Shown: one piece after another, positions 46,245 through 54,588 of the stretch
How positions within the stretch are numbered: position 1 is the first letter of the stretch
Layout: each line of letters opens with the position of its first letter
Origin: Novipirellula sp052161655
Lineage (GTDB): Bacteria; Planctomycetota; Planctomycetia; Pirellulales; Pirellulaceae
Assembly (NCBI RefSeq): GCF_052161655.1
Contig: NZ_CP197418.1
Location: forward strand, 8,742,001 to 8,806,000
Length of the DNA: 64,000 nucleotides
Reading direction: 5' to 3'
Program-made: the position numbers and the translations under genes
Notes under the pieces: generated by a model
The model's database searches: none
The model's input: the letters and a program-made list of their open reading frames with translations, nothing else
Told to the model about the DNA's origin: nothing

Positions 46245-47771
46245 ATGAGCCACTACCTTGGAATCGACATTGGAACCAGCGGAACCAAAACGCTGCTGAT
46301 TCAAGCCGATGGGAAAATTGTTGCCGAAGCCACCGCGGAATATCCACTCGCGCAGCCTCGCCCAGGTTGGACCGAACAAGATCCCGAACTGTGGTGGAAC
46401 GCGACCGTCAAAACGGTCAATGAGGTGATGGCGGCAAGCAAAGTGAAGCCCGCCGACGTCAAGGCGATCGGGCTGAGTGGCCAAATGCACGGCTCGGTCT
46501 TTCTCGATAAACAAAGCAACGTGATCCGTCCCGCTTTGTTGTGGAATGACCAACGAACGGCGGCCGAGTGCGACGAAATCACGTCGGCGGCCGGCGGACG
46601 CAAGGCGCTCATTAAAATGGTCGCCAATCCTGCGTTGACCGGTTTCCAGGCCCCCAAGATCCTCTGGCTTCGCAACAATGAGAAGAAAAACTTTGACAAA
46701 CTCGCCAAAGTCCTGCTACCCAAAGACGACATTCGTCGCCGCTTGACTGGCGATTTTGTGACCGAAGTTAGTGACGCCAGCGGCACGTTGCTGTTGGATG
46801 TTGTCAAACGAAGCTGGTCGAAAAAGCTGTTAACGAAACTCGATCTCGATAACGACTTGTTGCCTCGCGTCGTCGAGAGCGACGAAGTCACCGGGACGCT
46901 GACGAGCGAAGCGGCCAAACTGCTCGGGTTGACCACCGATTGCAAAGTCGTTGGCGGTGCGGGGGATTGTGCGGCGGGTGCGGTCGGTAACGGCGTCGTC
47001 AAACAAGGCGTGCTCAGTACCTCGATTGGCACCAGCGGGGTGATGTTTGTTCACAGCGACCAACCGCAATACGATGCCGCCGGACGACTACATACGTTCT
47101 GTCATGCCGTCAACGGAAAATGGCACATGATGGGCGTGAACCTGACCAGCGGCGGGGCGCTGCAGTGGTGGGTTGATTCGATCGTCAAAGGACTGGCGGG
47201 AATCGACAAAGACAAACGCTACGAGGCGGCAACGGCGGAAGCCGAGGCGGTCAACGCCGGCAGCGATGGGATGCTGTTCCTGCCGTATCTAAACGGCGAA
47301 CGAACACCCCATGCCGATCCCAACGCACGCGGCAGCTTTGTGGGCATGAATCTGACTCACACGCGAGGACACATGACCCGCAGCGTGATGGAAGGGATTA
47401 CATTCGCACTTCGCGACAGCCTTGAAATCATCCAGTCGCTCGACGTCCCGGTGCGTCAAATCCGAGCCTCGGGCGGCGGCAGCAAAAATCCGTTTTGGCG
47501 ACAGATGCAAGCGGATGTGTTCGGCAAAAAGATCACGCGTTTGGAAGTCGAACAAGGACCGGCGTTTGGCGTCGCGTTGTTAGCAGCGGTCGGCGACGGA
47601 GCCTACAACTCGATTGAATCGGCATGCAGTGCCACGATCAAGATCGCCGAAGAAACCAAACCAGATCGCAAGGCGGTTGCCAATTACAACAAACTGTTCC
47701 CGATCTATCGCGATCTTTACGATCAGTTGAAGGGTTCGATGTCGGCACTAGCCGAGTATCAAAACGGTTAA
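46245..47771 (+). CDS. xylB: Xylulokinase
   Basis: Phosphorylates D-xylulose to xylulose 5-phosphate, feeding the pentose phosphate pathway. 508 residues from ATG 46245 (MSHYLGIDIGTSGTKTLL), the FGGY-kinase opening; the frame extends to 46221 without support. FGGY features: GLSGQMHGSVFLD, LWNDQRTAAECDEI, GAGDCAAGAVGNG, TSIGTSGVMF, and the C-terminal RASGGGSKNPFWRQMQADVFG. The QMHG and NDQR elements favour xylulokinase over glycerol or gluconate kinase. No xylose isomerase is next to it, but a solute-binding-like gene is divergent. Confidence 0.93.
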   Translation: MSHYLGIDIGTSGTKTLLIQADGKIVAEATAEYPLAQPRPGWTEQDPELWWNATVKTVNEVMAASKVKPADVKAIGLSGQMHGSVFLDKQSNVIRPALLWNDQRTAAECDEITSAAGGRKALIKMVANPALTGFQAPKILWLRNNEKKNFDKLAKVLLPKDDIRRRLTGDFVTEVSDASGTLLLDVVKRSWSKKLLTKLDLDNDLLPRVVESDEVTGTLTSEAAKLLGLTTDCKVVGGAGDCAAGAVGNGVVKQGVLSTSIGTSGVMFVHSDQPQYDAAGRLHTFCHAVNGKWHMMGVNLTSGGALQWWVDSIVKGLAGIDKDKRYEAATAEAEAVNAGSDGMLFLPYLNGERTPHADPNARGSFVGMNLTHTRGHMTRSVMEGITFALRDSLEIIQSLDVPVRQIRASGGGSKNPFWRQMQADVFGKKITRLEVEQGPAFGVALLAAVGDGAYNSIESACSATIKIAEETKPDRKAVANYNKLFPIYRDLYDQLKGSMSALAEYQNG

Positions 47772-47798
47772 GGCGAGTTAGCTTTCTGATACGAATTT

Positions 47799-48105
47799 AC
47801 CTCCCCTTCGGGGAGGTCAGAGTCGGTGGCAACCGGCTCTGGGTGGGGCTCGTGGTGTTAGAGTTGAGCCGTGCAAGCGTGGTTTCACCAACCCTCCCCG
47901 ACCGCTTCGCGGCCGACCCTCCCGGAGGGAGGGTAAAACGAATTCACCCCCCCCCTTTTTGGGGAGGTCAGAGTCGGCGGTAGCCGGCTCTGGGTGGGGC
48001 TTGTTGTGTTAGAAGTGGATCGTCCCAGTAAGAAATCACCAAACCCTCCCCGAAAAACTCGCGGAAGGCTCGTTTTTCGACGCTCCCAACGCAAGCGGGG
48101 AGGGT
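47799..48105. repeat. Two tandem family D repeats, reverse orientation
   Basis: Unit 47799-47934 starts with ACCTCCCC-TTC-GGGGAGGT and ends with ACCCTCCCGGAGGGAGGGT. Unit 47945-48105 has the same order, with AGAGTCGG, CTCTGGGTGGGGCT and GTGTTAGA shared. They match the complement of the 8407-8740 units. They lie between the convergent xylB and isomerase genes. Confidence 0.85.
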
Positions 48106-48164
48106 GAAGCAAGTAGTTGCTACAGTGAAGCTGACGTCGACACGACCTCTTTCCCGGTCAGCAA

Positions 48165-49103
48165 CTAGCCGATTTTCTTGGCGACCTTTTCTAGCAACGC
48201 TTTGCTCTTACGAATCCCTTCGTACTCGTCGCCGCCACCTTCAAATTCAATCCCCACGTAGCCGTGGTAGCCATGGTCAACGACGATTTTCATCATTCGT
48301 TCGTAGTCGGTAGACGTTTCGTTGCCATCGGCATCAAACTCGTGTGTCTTCGCGCTGACTGCTTTTGCGTAGGGCATCAACGCCTGCACGCCGTGGTAAC
48401 GATTGAATAGATCTGGGTTCTCACCACGCGTGATGTAGAAGTTGCCAAAGTCGGGAAGCGTTCCACAGTTATCCAAGCCAACTCGCTCGATCACCACGGC
48501 CAACCAAGCGGCGTTGCTGCTGAGCCCACCATGGTTTTCGACGATCACGTTAATGCCGTGAGGTGCGGCGAACTCGCTCAGTCGGCGAAGTCCATCGGCG
48601 GCGCGATCGAGTTGTTCGGTGTAGGTGCCACCGCTTGCTGCGTTGACGCGAATGGAATGACATCCCAAGAATTTCGCTGCTTCGACCCATTGGTGATGGT
48701 TCTCCACAGCCTTCTTGCGTTTTTCTTCGTTGGGGTCACCTAGGTTGCCTTCGCCATCGACCATGATCAATAGACTCTTGACACCGATATCCGAACAACG
48801 CGTTTTCAGTTCGGTCAGATAGTTCGTGTCGCGTGCCTTGTCCTTGAAAAATTGATTGACATACTCGACTGCCTCAATCCCAAATTCTTCTTTGGTGATG
48901 CGAGGGAAATCAAGGTTAGTGATCCCTTTGGATTGATCGCGAAGGGTGCGATGCAGCGACCATTCGGCGAGCGAAATCTTGTAGGGAGCATTGGCACTGT
49001 CGGCAGCAAACACGCGGTTGCTGGCCAAAGTGGTTGCAGCGGCGGCGGCCATCGAGGCTTGAAGAAACTGACGACGACTCGGAGCGTTGGGAAGTTTACG
49101 CAT
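48165..49103 (-). CDS. Sugar phosphate isomerase/epimerase (AP-endonuclease-2 TIM barrel), Tat-exported
   Basis: About 312 residues from ATG 49103 (MRKLPNAPSRRQFLQASMAA), a twin-arginine signal; the frame reaches 49388 but without logic. The mature protein has the xylose isomerase-like TIM-barrel pattern: ISLAEWSLH, GIEAVEYVNQFFKD, GVKSLLIMVDGEG, GINVIVENHGGLSSN, CGTLPDFGNFY, YHGYVGIEFEGGGDEY; the E, D, H, E residues are the probable metal ligands. Exported members of this family in planctomycetes are linked to 3-keto-sugar metabolism. Divergent from the DUF1080 gene. Confidence 0.9.
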   Translation of the reverse strand: MRKLPNAPSRRQFLQASMAAAAATTLASNRVFAADSANAPYKISLAEWSLHRTLRDQSKGITNLDFPRITKEEFGIEAVEYVNQFFKDKARDTNYLTELKTRCSDIGVKSLLIMVDGEGNLGDPNEEKRKKAVENHHQWVEAAKFLGCHSIRVNAASGGTYTEQLDRAADGLRRLSEFAAPHGINVIVENHGGLSSNAAWLAVVIERVGLDNCGTLPDFGNFYITRGENPDLFNRYHGVQALMPYAKAVSAKTHEFDADGNETSTDYERMMKIVVDHGYHGYVGIEFEGGGDEYEGIRKSKALLEKVAKKIG

Positions 49104-49403
49104 CGTGAATGGGATCCTGTGTCTTGGATATGGGTAGGGGAAATGAAGGAGGGTGCCTCTTTGGATTGTTCCGCTAAATTGTAATTTGTCGTCTGGCGTT
49201 TCGCTTGGGGTAAGCGAGGCAAACGACGTAAAAAATGACATGTAAAAGGACACGGCTCCGCACGGCCAGAAAACCGATTCGTTGCTCTCCGCTACGCTCA
49301 TGGATGGGCGTGCTTGCCCCCGGTTGCGTATCGCTTGGTCTATAATCTCGCTGCATCCCCTGCCTGCTCCTTTCCCACCCCCAGTCAATTTGACGGAAAT
49401 TTG
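49104..49403. other. Divergent intergenic region
   Basis: Contains the control region for both the isomerase and DUF1080 genes. No repeat, RNA or extra gene was identified. Confidence 0.35.
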
Positions 49404-50144
49404 ATGAAAAATACTTTTTCGCGGTACGCTACCCCGCTGCTCTCGGTACTCCTTTTCGGCTGGATGTTCGCTGCCACCCCGGCCATGTCTCAGGATCTGC
49501 AGTTTCGAGATCTCTTTAATGGCAAAGATTTATCGGGCTGGGTGGACGTCAACACATCGCCCGAAACATGGAGCGTCAAAGATGGTTTGCTGGTCTGCAC
49601 GGGGCAGCCGATCGGAGTGATGCGTTCGGATCGCCAATATGAAAACTTCATTCTCGACATCGAATGGCGTCATATGGAACCGGGCGGCAACTCGGGTGTC
49701 TTTCTTTGGTCCGACGCGACGCCCGATCCTCGCAATCGGTTGCCGTTAGGAATGGAAGTACAAATGCTGGAACTCGATTGGGTGAACCAGAACAAGCATG
49801 CCGATGGGACGCTGCCGCCGATCGCCTACGTTCATGGCGAATTGTTTGGTGCTGGTGGGATGACCGCGATTCCCGACAACCCGCGTGGCAGTCGCAGCAA
49901 GTCGCTCGAAAACCGCTGTAAAGGTGTCGGACAATGGAACCACTACATCGTCGTAGCGGTCGATGGGACGGTGAAGCTTTCGGTGAACGGCAAGTTCGTC
50001 AACGGAATTCGAAATGCATCCTTGAAAAAAGGCTATCTCTGCCTGGAGTCCGAAGGACGCGAAATTCACTTTCGCAAAATCCGGATCATGGAATTGCCGC
50101 CCGGAATGGCGGACGAAACCACCACCGCTGCATTGATCAAGTAG
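49404..50144 (+). CDS. DUF1080 protein (3-keto-disaccharide hydrolase-like)
   Basis: 246 residues from ATG 49404 (MKNTFSRYATPLLSVLLFG), with a signal peptide ending at PAMSQD. DUF1080 features: FRDLFNGKDLSGWVDVN, WSVKDGLLVCTGQPIGVM, FILDIEWRHMEPGGNSGVFL, and the jelly-roll end GYLCLESEGREIHFRKIRI. This LamG-like fold family includes enzymes that cleave 3-keto-glycosides. The divergent TIM-barrel isomerase gene suggests a joint role in sugar oxidation products; inference only. Confidence 0.93.
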   Translation: MKNTFSRYATPLLSVLLFGWMFAATPAMSQDLQFRDLFNGKDLSGWVDVNTSPETWSVKDGLLVCTGQPIGVMRSDRQYENFILDIEWRHMEPGGNSGVFLWSDATPDPRNRLPLGMEVQMLELDWVNQNKHADGTLPPIAYVHGELFGAGGMTAIPDNPRGSRSKSLENRCKGVGQWNHYIVVAVDGTVKLSVNGKFVNGIRNASLKKGYLCLESEGREIHFRKIRIMELPPGMADETTTAALIK

Positions 50145-50158
50145 CCAGCAGCCGCACT

Positions 50159-50866
50159 TTAGTCTTGCAGACGTCTAGGCTCTCGCCGCTGATAGATAGC
50201 GGCGTGAATCATTTCAAAATGAAATGTTTTTTCGAGCTGCAATTCAAATCCGAGCGAGCGAAGCGTTGGGCGGGGATCGACGATGCGGCGAGACCTCAGT
50301 CCGGTTTGCCAACGAAAAAACGTGTGCATGATGGCGAGCCAAAACTTTGCCCACCATCGCCAGAGTCCTCGCTCGGGCTGACAAAAATCGACGACGTACC
50401 ACTGCGCTCGTGGCGTTAATGCATTCGTAATTTGCGGCAACAGCTGGTTGAGTTGACGTTCATCAAAACAATCGAGAAAGAATGCGGTGATCACAATATC
50501 GAACGTTGAGGATGGAAAATCAAAGGACTCGATGGGTGTCGCGATCCAACTGACCGCGTCGTCGAGCGGTCGGTTTGCTGAAACGTTTTTTGACAAACCG
50601 GCGATACGTTCTCGCTGAAGCTGGAGCATTTTCGGACTGACGTCAACACTCGTGACTTGGGCGTCGGGACAAGACGTCAAAAACGCTTCAAGCAGTCGGC
50701 CATCTCCATCCCCGAGCACCAAGACACGCGGGTTCGATTTTGCATCGACAAGTTCTGGGATCAGCGAAACGCGAGCATTTTGAAGCGTGTTGCCGAATCG
50801 TAGTTTCTCGATCCACTGGTAGTGACGGGCCAGTTGATCGTAGCCGGTTTGGCAACGATCACTCAT
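50159..50866 (-). CDS. SAM-dependent methyltransferase (class I)
   Basis: 236 residues from ATG 50866 (MSDRCQTGYDQLARHYQWIEKL). Class I fold with motif I VLVLGDGDGRLLEAFL, post I VTSVDVSPKMLQLQRERI, and FDIVITAFFLDCFDERQLNQLLPQI as motifs II/III. The opening YDQLARHYQWIEKLRFG resembles UbiE-like or lipid-modifying enzymes. The start overlaps the stop of the UbiA-like membrane protein gene by 4 bases. The open frame extends to 51325, but that upstream part is out of frame with the membrane protein and is discarded. Confidence 0.9.
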   Translation of the reverse strand: MSDRCQTGYDQLARHYQWIEKLRFGNTLQNARVSLIPELVDAKSNPRVLVLGDGDGRLLEAFLTSCPDAQVTSVDVSPKMLQLQRERIAGLSKNVSANRPLDDAVSWIATPIESFDFPSSTFDIVITAFFLDCFDERQLNQLLPQITNALTPRAQWYVVDFCQPERGLWRWWAKFWLAIMHTFFRWQTGLRSRRIVDPRPTLRSLGFELQLEKTFHFEMIHAAIYQRREPRRLQD

Positions 50867-51762
50867 CCCGACACAACCATCACGATAAACGGAGTCAGCA
50901 AAGCATAGTCGGCAAGTTGTCCCCATTGTGACGCACTGATCCCCCACGATTCGTGGTCCATCATCCGTGCAACCAGAATCAACATTATTCCGCTGAGCGA
51001 AGTCGTGACAGCGATGGAGGCGGGAATCCATCCGCTGGCCCCGAGTCCCATCGAAATCGCTGCCAACAATCCGGCAAGCCAAGGTAGACGTGTTGCCAGA
51101 AAGGGGTACATCAAAATCGCAGACCCAACCCCTTGTTGTCGATCGCTTGGACGCTGAGCTTTGGCAACACACAAACAATTCAAGACAAACAACGCTGCTA
51201 ACAAACCGACCGAAGTGACAGCTGAGACGGTGACGCGAGAAATCAGAACCGGCAGACTGACGCCGACAGCGAACAGAGAGCCGACGATAAACTCTTTTGG
51301 CAAACAACTTTGCACGGTCTGGCAATAATGAACCGCCCCACTGTAGACGAACACGAAACCGAGCAGGATCGAGCCTGCTGCCAGCAGCTCGCGAGGCAAA
51401 TTGCTGATTGCAATGAGTCCGCAGCTAATCAACACCACGCACCAAAATGGCCACAATACCGTGGACCAGCGATTGGCAAACCGATGACGCATTGAAACTC
51501 GGTGGCTGAAATCCATACGCCAACAATCCATGAGTCGATCGGCCATGTAAATCAACCAAACCGTCAAGAACAGGACCACGGTCGAAGCAAGACTAGAATC
51601 AACGTGTTTGTGAGCGGCGGGATTGAGGTAGGCAAATATCATCAACCACTGCCAACCGATTGCGACCACCGGGGCATCTAACGATAAAATGTTCGGAGTC
51701 GAGATCAATCCGAGCAACGAACGTGTCGTGTTCCGTGATGCATCCGAAAGAATGGTCGCCAT
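50863..51762 (-). CDS. UbiA-like polytopic membrane protein
   Basis: 299 residues with about eight membrane segments. A first Asp-rich loop YMADRLMDCWRMDFSHR followed by MRHRFANRW, and a second loop YCQTVQSCLPKEFIVGSLFAVG, stand where UbiA prenyltransferases carry their two magnesium-diphosphate motifs; the pattern YxADRxxD...RHRF and LPKExxVG recurs in uncharacterised bacterial proteins. It may be a prenyl or other lipid transferase, but a strict NDxxDxxxD motif is not present. The methyltransferase gene overlaps its stop, suggesting they modify the same lipid or quinone. Confidence 0.7.
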   Translation of the reverse strand: MATILSDASRNTTRSLLGLISTPNILSLDAPVVAIGWQWLMIFAYLNPAAHKHVDSSLASTVVLFLTVWLIYMADRLMDCWRMDFSHRVSMRHRFANRWSTVLWPFWCVVLISCGLIAISNLPRELLAAGSILLGFVFVYSGAVHYCQTVQSCLPKEFIVGSLFAVGVSLPVLISRVTVSAVTSVGLLAALFVLNCLCVAKAQRPSDRQQGVGSAILMYPFLATRLPWLAGLLAAISMGLGASGWIPASIAVTTSLSGIMLILVARMMDHESWGISASQWGQLADYALLTPFIVMVVSG

Positions 51763-51951
51763 GCGTTTGTTTCCTCGATAGCGTCCTTCGCCCGAATTGT
51801 TTGAAATCGTTGCAGATTAAAGACCGGCTCCGAACCCGGTTTCTACCAGTGCCGAACCGTACCGTTTTTTTAATACAACCGTCCCGATGCCCCATTGTGA
51901 TACCATAGTGCAAGTACCGAATGATTTTGAGGGGCTTTTCGAGGTGAGACA

Positions 51952-52776
51952 ATGCGTCGCTTAAAAACAGTGCTTTTCGCGTGGGTCGCTCTCTCGTTTT
52001 TAGGGTGCAGCCGAGAGTATCGCGAAGACTTGGATTACTCGTATGGCATCGCCCAAACCTGGCCGATGGAGCAGTTAAATTATGGCGACTTGGTGCAATT
52101 TGAATCGGTTCCCTTTGATCTTGACGAGACCGACACGCTACGCAGGCTCATTTTAGATGACAGCATTGCGGCAAATCGCAACGTGCTGGAAGTCGGCACC
52201 GGGACCGGGCTGATCGCGATTATGTGTCAACAAAATGACGCGAGTCGGGTCGTCGCTATCGATTGGAATCCCGCCGCGGTCGCCAATGCACGCTATAACG
52301 CCGCGGTTTTGGATAGTGAAACCAACTTAGAGGTGCGATTGACGGGCAGCGACCAAGAGCTATTTTCAGCCGTCGCCCCCCAAGAAAAATTTGATCTAGT
52401 GATCGTTAATGTTCCTGAAACTTCCCGTTCAAACTTGCCCGATCCTAAGAAGTCCAATGTAGGAAAGTCCGATGCTGCCAGTGAAAACGGCAATGCTGAA
52501 ACGAACGACGCCTGGCGCGATGCAATGCTTCAGAAATTGAATCTGCACCTCGCTATCGGGGGGCGATGCTTAGTTGTTTGTTCCAATAAACAAGCAATTA
52601 CGCGACTTATCGACGCAGCCAAAATACACGACCATCAAACCAAGGTCCTCGATTCCCGCAACTGGGAATCGATAGAGCGTGAAGTTCGACCTAGCGTGGT
52701 TGTGGAAATTCGGGTTGCCGCAAAAGCCGAAATTGTCGCAGATGGTGAGTTCGTCTCACCCGCTTCGGCGCAGTAG
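51952..52776 (+). CDS. Methyltransferase-like protein with lipoprotein signal
   Basis: 274 residues. The N-terminus is a lipoprotein signal (MRRLKTVLFAWVALSFLGC, Cys19, then Ser). The rest is a class I methyltransferase fold: motif I VLEVGTGTGLIAIMCQ, post I VVAIDWNPAAVANARYN, and FDLVIVNVPETSR where PrmC/HemK-type enzymes have NPPY, here NVPE. SAM is normally cytoplasmic, so an exported enzyme is odd. If translation began at Met39 (52066) the protein would be cytoplasmic, but then residues before motif I would be lost. Divergent from the UbiA-like gene. Confidence 0.8.
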   Translation: MRRLKTVLFAWVALSFLGCSREYREDLDYSYGIAQTWPMEQLNYGDLVQFESVPFDLDETDTLRRLILDDSIAANRNVLEVGTGTGLIAIMCQQNDASRVVAIDWNPAAVANARYNAAVLDSETNLEVRLTGSDQELFSAVAPQEKFDLVIVNVPETSRSNLPDPKKSNVGKSDAASENGNAETNDAWRDAMLQKLNLHLAIGGRCLVVCSNKQAITRLIDAAKIHDHQTKVLDSRNWESIEREVRPSVVVEIRVAAKAEIVADGEFVSPASAQ

Positions 52777-53042
52777 AATGAGCGTCGCGAAACGAACGAA
52801 AAGCGATCGAACATATTTCGATGATGATCGATAACCGCATTAACTCGATGCAGAGTCGTTTGTCAAGCGCCTCGTAAGCATCGTTCGTTTGTTAAAAAAG
52901 TAATGGCAATTTGCCTTGCGATCGCATCGCTTACGTCACTAATATGAAGATAGCTCGTCACGTTTCTTATCTGTTGAATTTAGCTCCGGGGTTGTATCCC
53001 CGGCGCGTTGACGAGAATAACCCACGGCTGGATGACTGATTG

Positions 53043-53351
53043 ATGATTCATTACACCTGTGATCGTTGTAAACGAGAAATCGATACCGCTTGCGAGATTC
53101 GCTATACGGTGCAGCTTGAGGTTCAAGCCGCACCCGATCCGCAACTTGGTGATTTTGATGAGGACATCGATCACTTGACTGAGTTGCATCAGATCCTCGA
53201 AGGGATCGTGGAAGATGACGAGTTGGACTTGCCCAATCCGGACACAAGTTTGCAAGGACGCTACGATTTGTGTCCCGAATGCCATCGGCAATTTTTAAAG
53301 AACCCGCTCGGGCGTGATGCGTTCCACGCGATTGGTTTCAGCAATAACTAA
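53043..53351 (+). CDS. Small zinc-ribbon protein
   Basis: About 102 residues from ATG 53043, preferred to TTG 53040. It is framed by two CxxC pairs, CDRCKREID at the start and LCPECHRQFL near the end, which can bind one zinc. The middle is a beta-strand (EIRYTVQLEVQAAP) and a very acidic segment (DFDEDIDHLTELHQILEGIVEDDELD). No signal peptide. The design suggests a small adaptor or regulator, perhaps binding nucleic acid or protein; no named family recognised. Confidence 0.78.
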   Translation: MIHYTCDRCKREIDTACEIRYTVQLEVQAAPDPQLGDFDEDIDHLTELHQILEGIVEDDELDLPNPDTSLQGRYDLCPECHRQFLKNPLGRDAFHAIGFSNN

Positions 53352-53496
53352 GCAGGTCGTTCGCTGAACCGTCGGTACGAGCCGCGGGCCAATCCACCTT
53401 GGCACTCAACGAGTGCTTTCTTTTAGCGGCGCGGCGCGAGCCGCCCGGTCTTGTTCACACGTCGCGCTCACTAGCTGCGTGCACGACAACCCAAGA

Positions 53497-54588
53497 CTAC
53501 TCAACCGCTGGCTTTGCTGCGGAGTACCGTTTCATCGGTTCGCCCGAATCGGCTACATCGGCCAGCGCCGTTTCTTGCCGTGAAGGTTGGTTTAAACGGG
53601 CGAACTTCTCGCGGGCTTCGCAGTAATCGATGGCAACAACGCGTGTCTGAACGGGCAGCTCCAAAATCTCTTTGTCGGAATAGGGATTGGTCGCATCCAA
53701 CAACAACCGCTCGACCCAATGTGTCGAGCGATCGCGATCATTGGCATCGAAGAGTTGTGTGACGCTACGAACCAGCGATGACATCGAAGCATTTCGCTTT
53801 TGCATCTGCAAGATTGCTACACGCCGCAACGCGTCTTCGGCATTGGAAAGACTCTTGGCTGCATGAAAAGCAGTTTGATCGCCATCGTTGTACGCCGCGA
53901 CCACGAAATTGGCGTTGCCGAGCGTGATGACTTCTTTATCCCAACCCCCAAACGATTTCTTTTCGCTTTGCGCGATCACAGAAACGTCGATCAAACCACC
54001 ACGCCACTCATCAGGAACGCTCAAGGTTAGACGAAATGTTTTTTCGCCTTCGAGCACTTGCTGCTCAGTCCATTTCAATTTGAAATAAACACCGCGTCCT
54101 CGATTGATCGTGCCTGATGCGGTCACCGTTTGTACCGGCGAGACGCGATCGTATTGAAGCGACTCAATCGTCTTGTTGGTGTGGTCGGCGCCTAGATGAC
54201 CGCGAGCGAAATGCGAAAGCGTTCCATCAACCGACAATCCCGCAGTCTTGGCATTTTCGTCCGTCGTTTTGATTTGGATCGGACCTTGGATCGGACTGGC
54301 CACTTCGGTTCGGGGCGCATAGTCGGCAATTTGCATTGCCCGGTCCCGGGGTTGGCAGCGAACAATCCATTGATCGATCCGCTTGGGTTCCGGAGCGACG
54401 ATCATCGACGAGAGTTTTAGTTCCACGTCGACGAGTCGTCTACCGTTACTGTCGCACGAATTGGAAACGGCGCCGACGACCAAGGGCAAGTCAAACGAAA
54501 TTTCAGGGCTTGATGCTTGCGATGTTTTAGGTAGCCCTGCGGATTGGACGAACACGATCGCGGACAAAAACATGAGGGGGCGTAGCAT
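53497..54588 (-). CDS. Exported protein, unknown function
   Basis: About 363 residues from ATG 54588 (MLRPLMFLSAIVFVQS), with a signal peptide; the frame extends to 54714 without support. A beta-rich middle (VDVELKLSSMIVAP, IDQWIVRCQPRDRAMQIADYAP, TFRLTLSVPDEWRGGLIDVSVIAQS) is followed by a helical C-terminal half (AFHAAKSLSNAEDALRRVAILQM, HWVERLLLDATNPYSDKEI). No domain recognised. The composition and plan (beta-part, then helical tail) recall the 40761-42797 pair, but I see no clear sequence identity. Confidence 0.7.
   Translation of the reverse strand: MLRPLMFLSAIVFVQSAGLPKTSQASSPEISFDLPLVVGAVSNSCDSNGRRLVDVELKLSSMIVAPEPKRIDQWIVRCQPRDRAMQIADYAPRTEVASPIQGPIQIKTTDENAKTAGLSVDGTLSHFARGHLGADHTNKTIESLQYDRVSPVQTVTASGTINRGRGVYFKLKWTEQQVLEGEKTFRLTLSVPDEWRGGLIDVSVIAQSEKKSFGGWDKEVITLGNANFVVAAYNDGDQTAFHAAKSLSNAEDALRRVAILQMQKRNASMSSLVRSVTQLFDANDRDRSTHWVERLLLDATNPYSDKEILELPVQTRVVAIDYCEAREKFARLNQPSRQETALADVADSGEPMKRYSAAKPAVE

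Noticed and set aside
47945..47962. C-rich run before the second repeat unit considered as a G-quadruplex or slippage site
   Set aside because: One uninterrupted run only; explained as part of the repeat's end hairpin.
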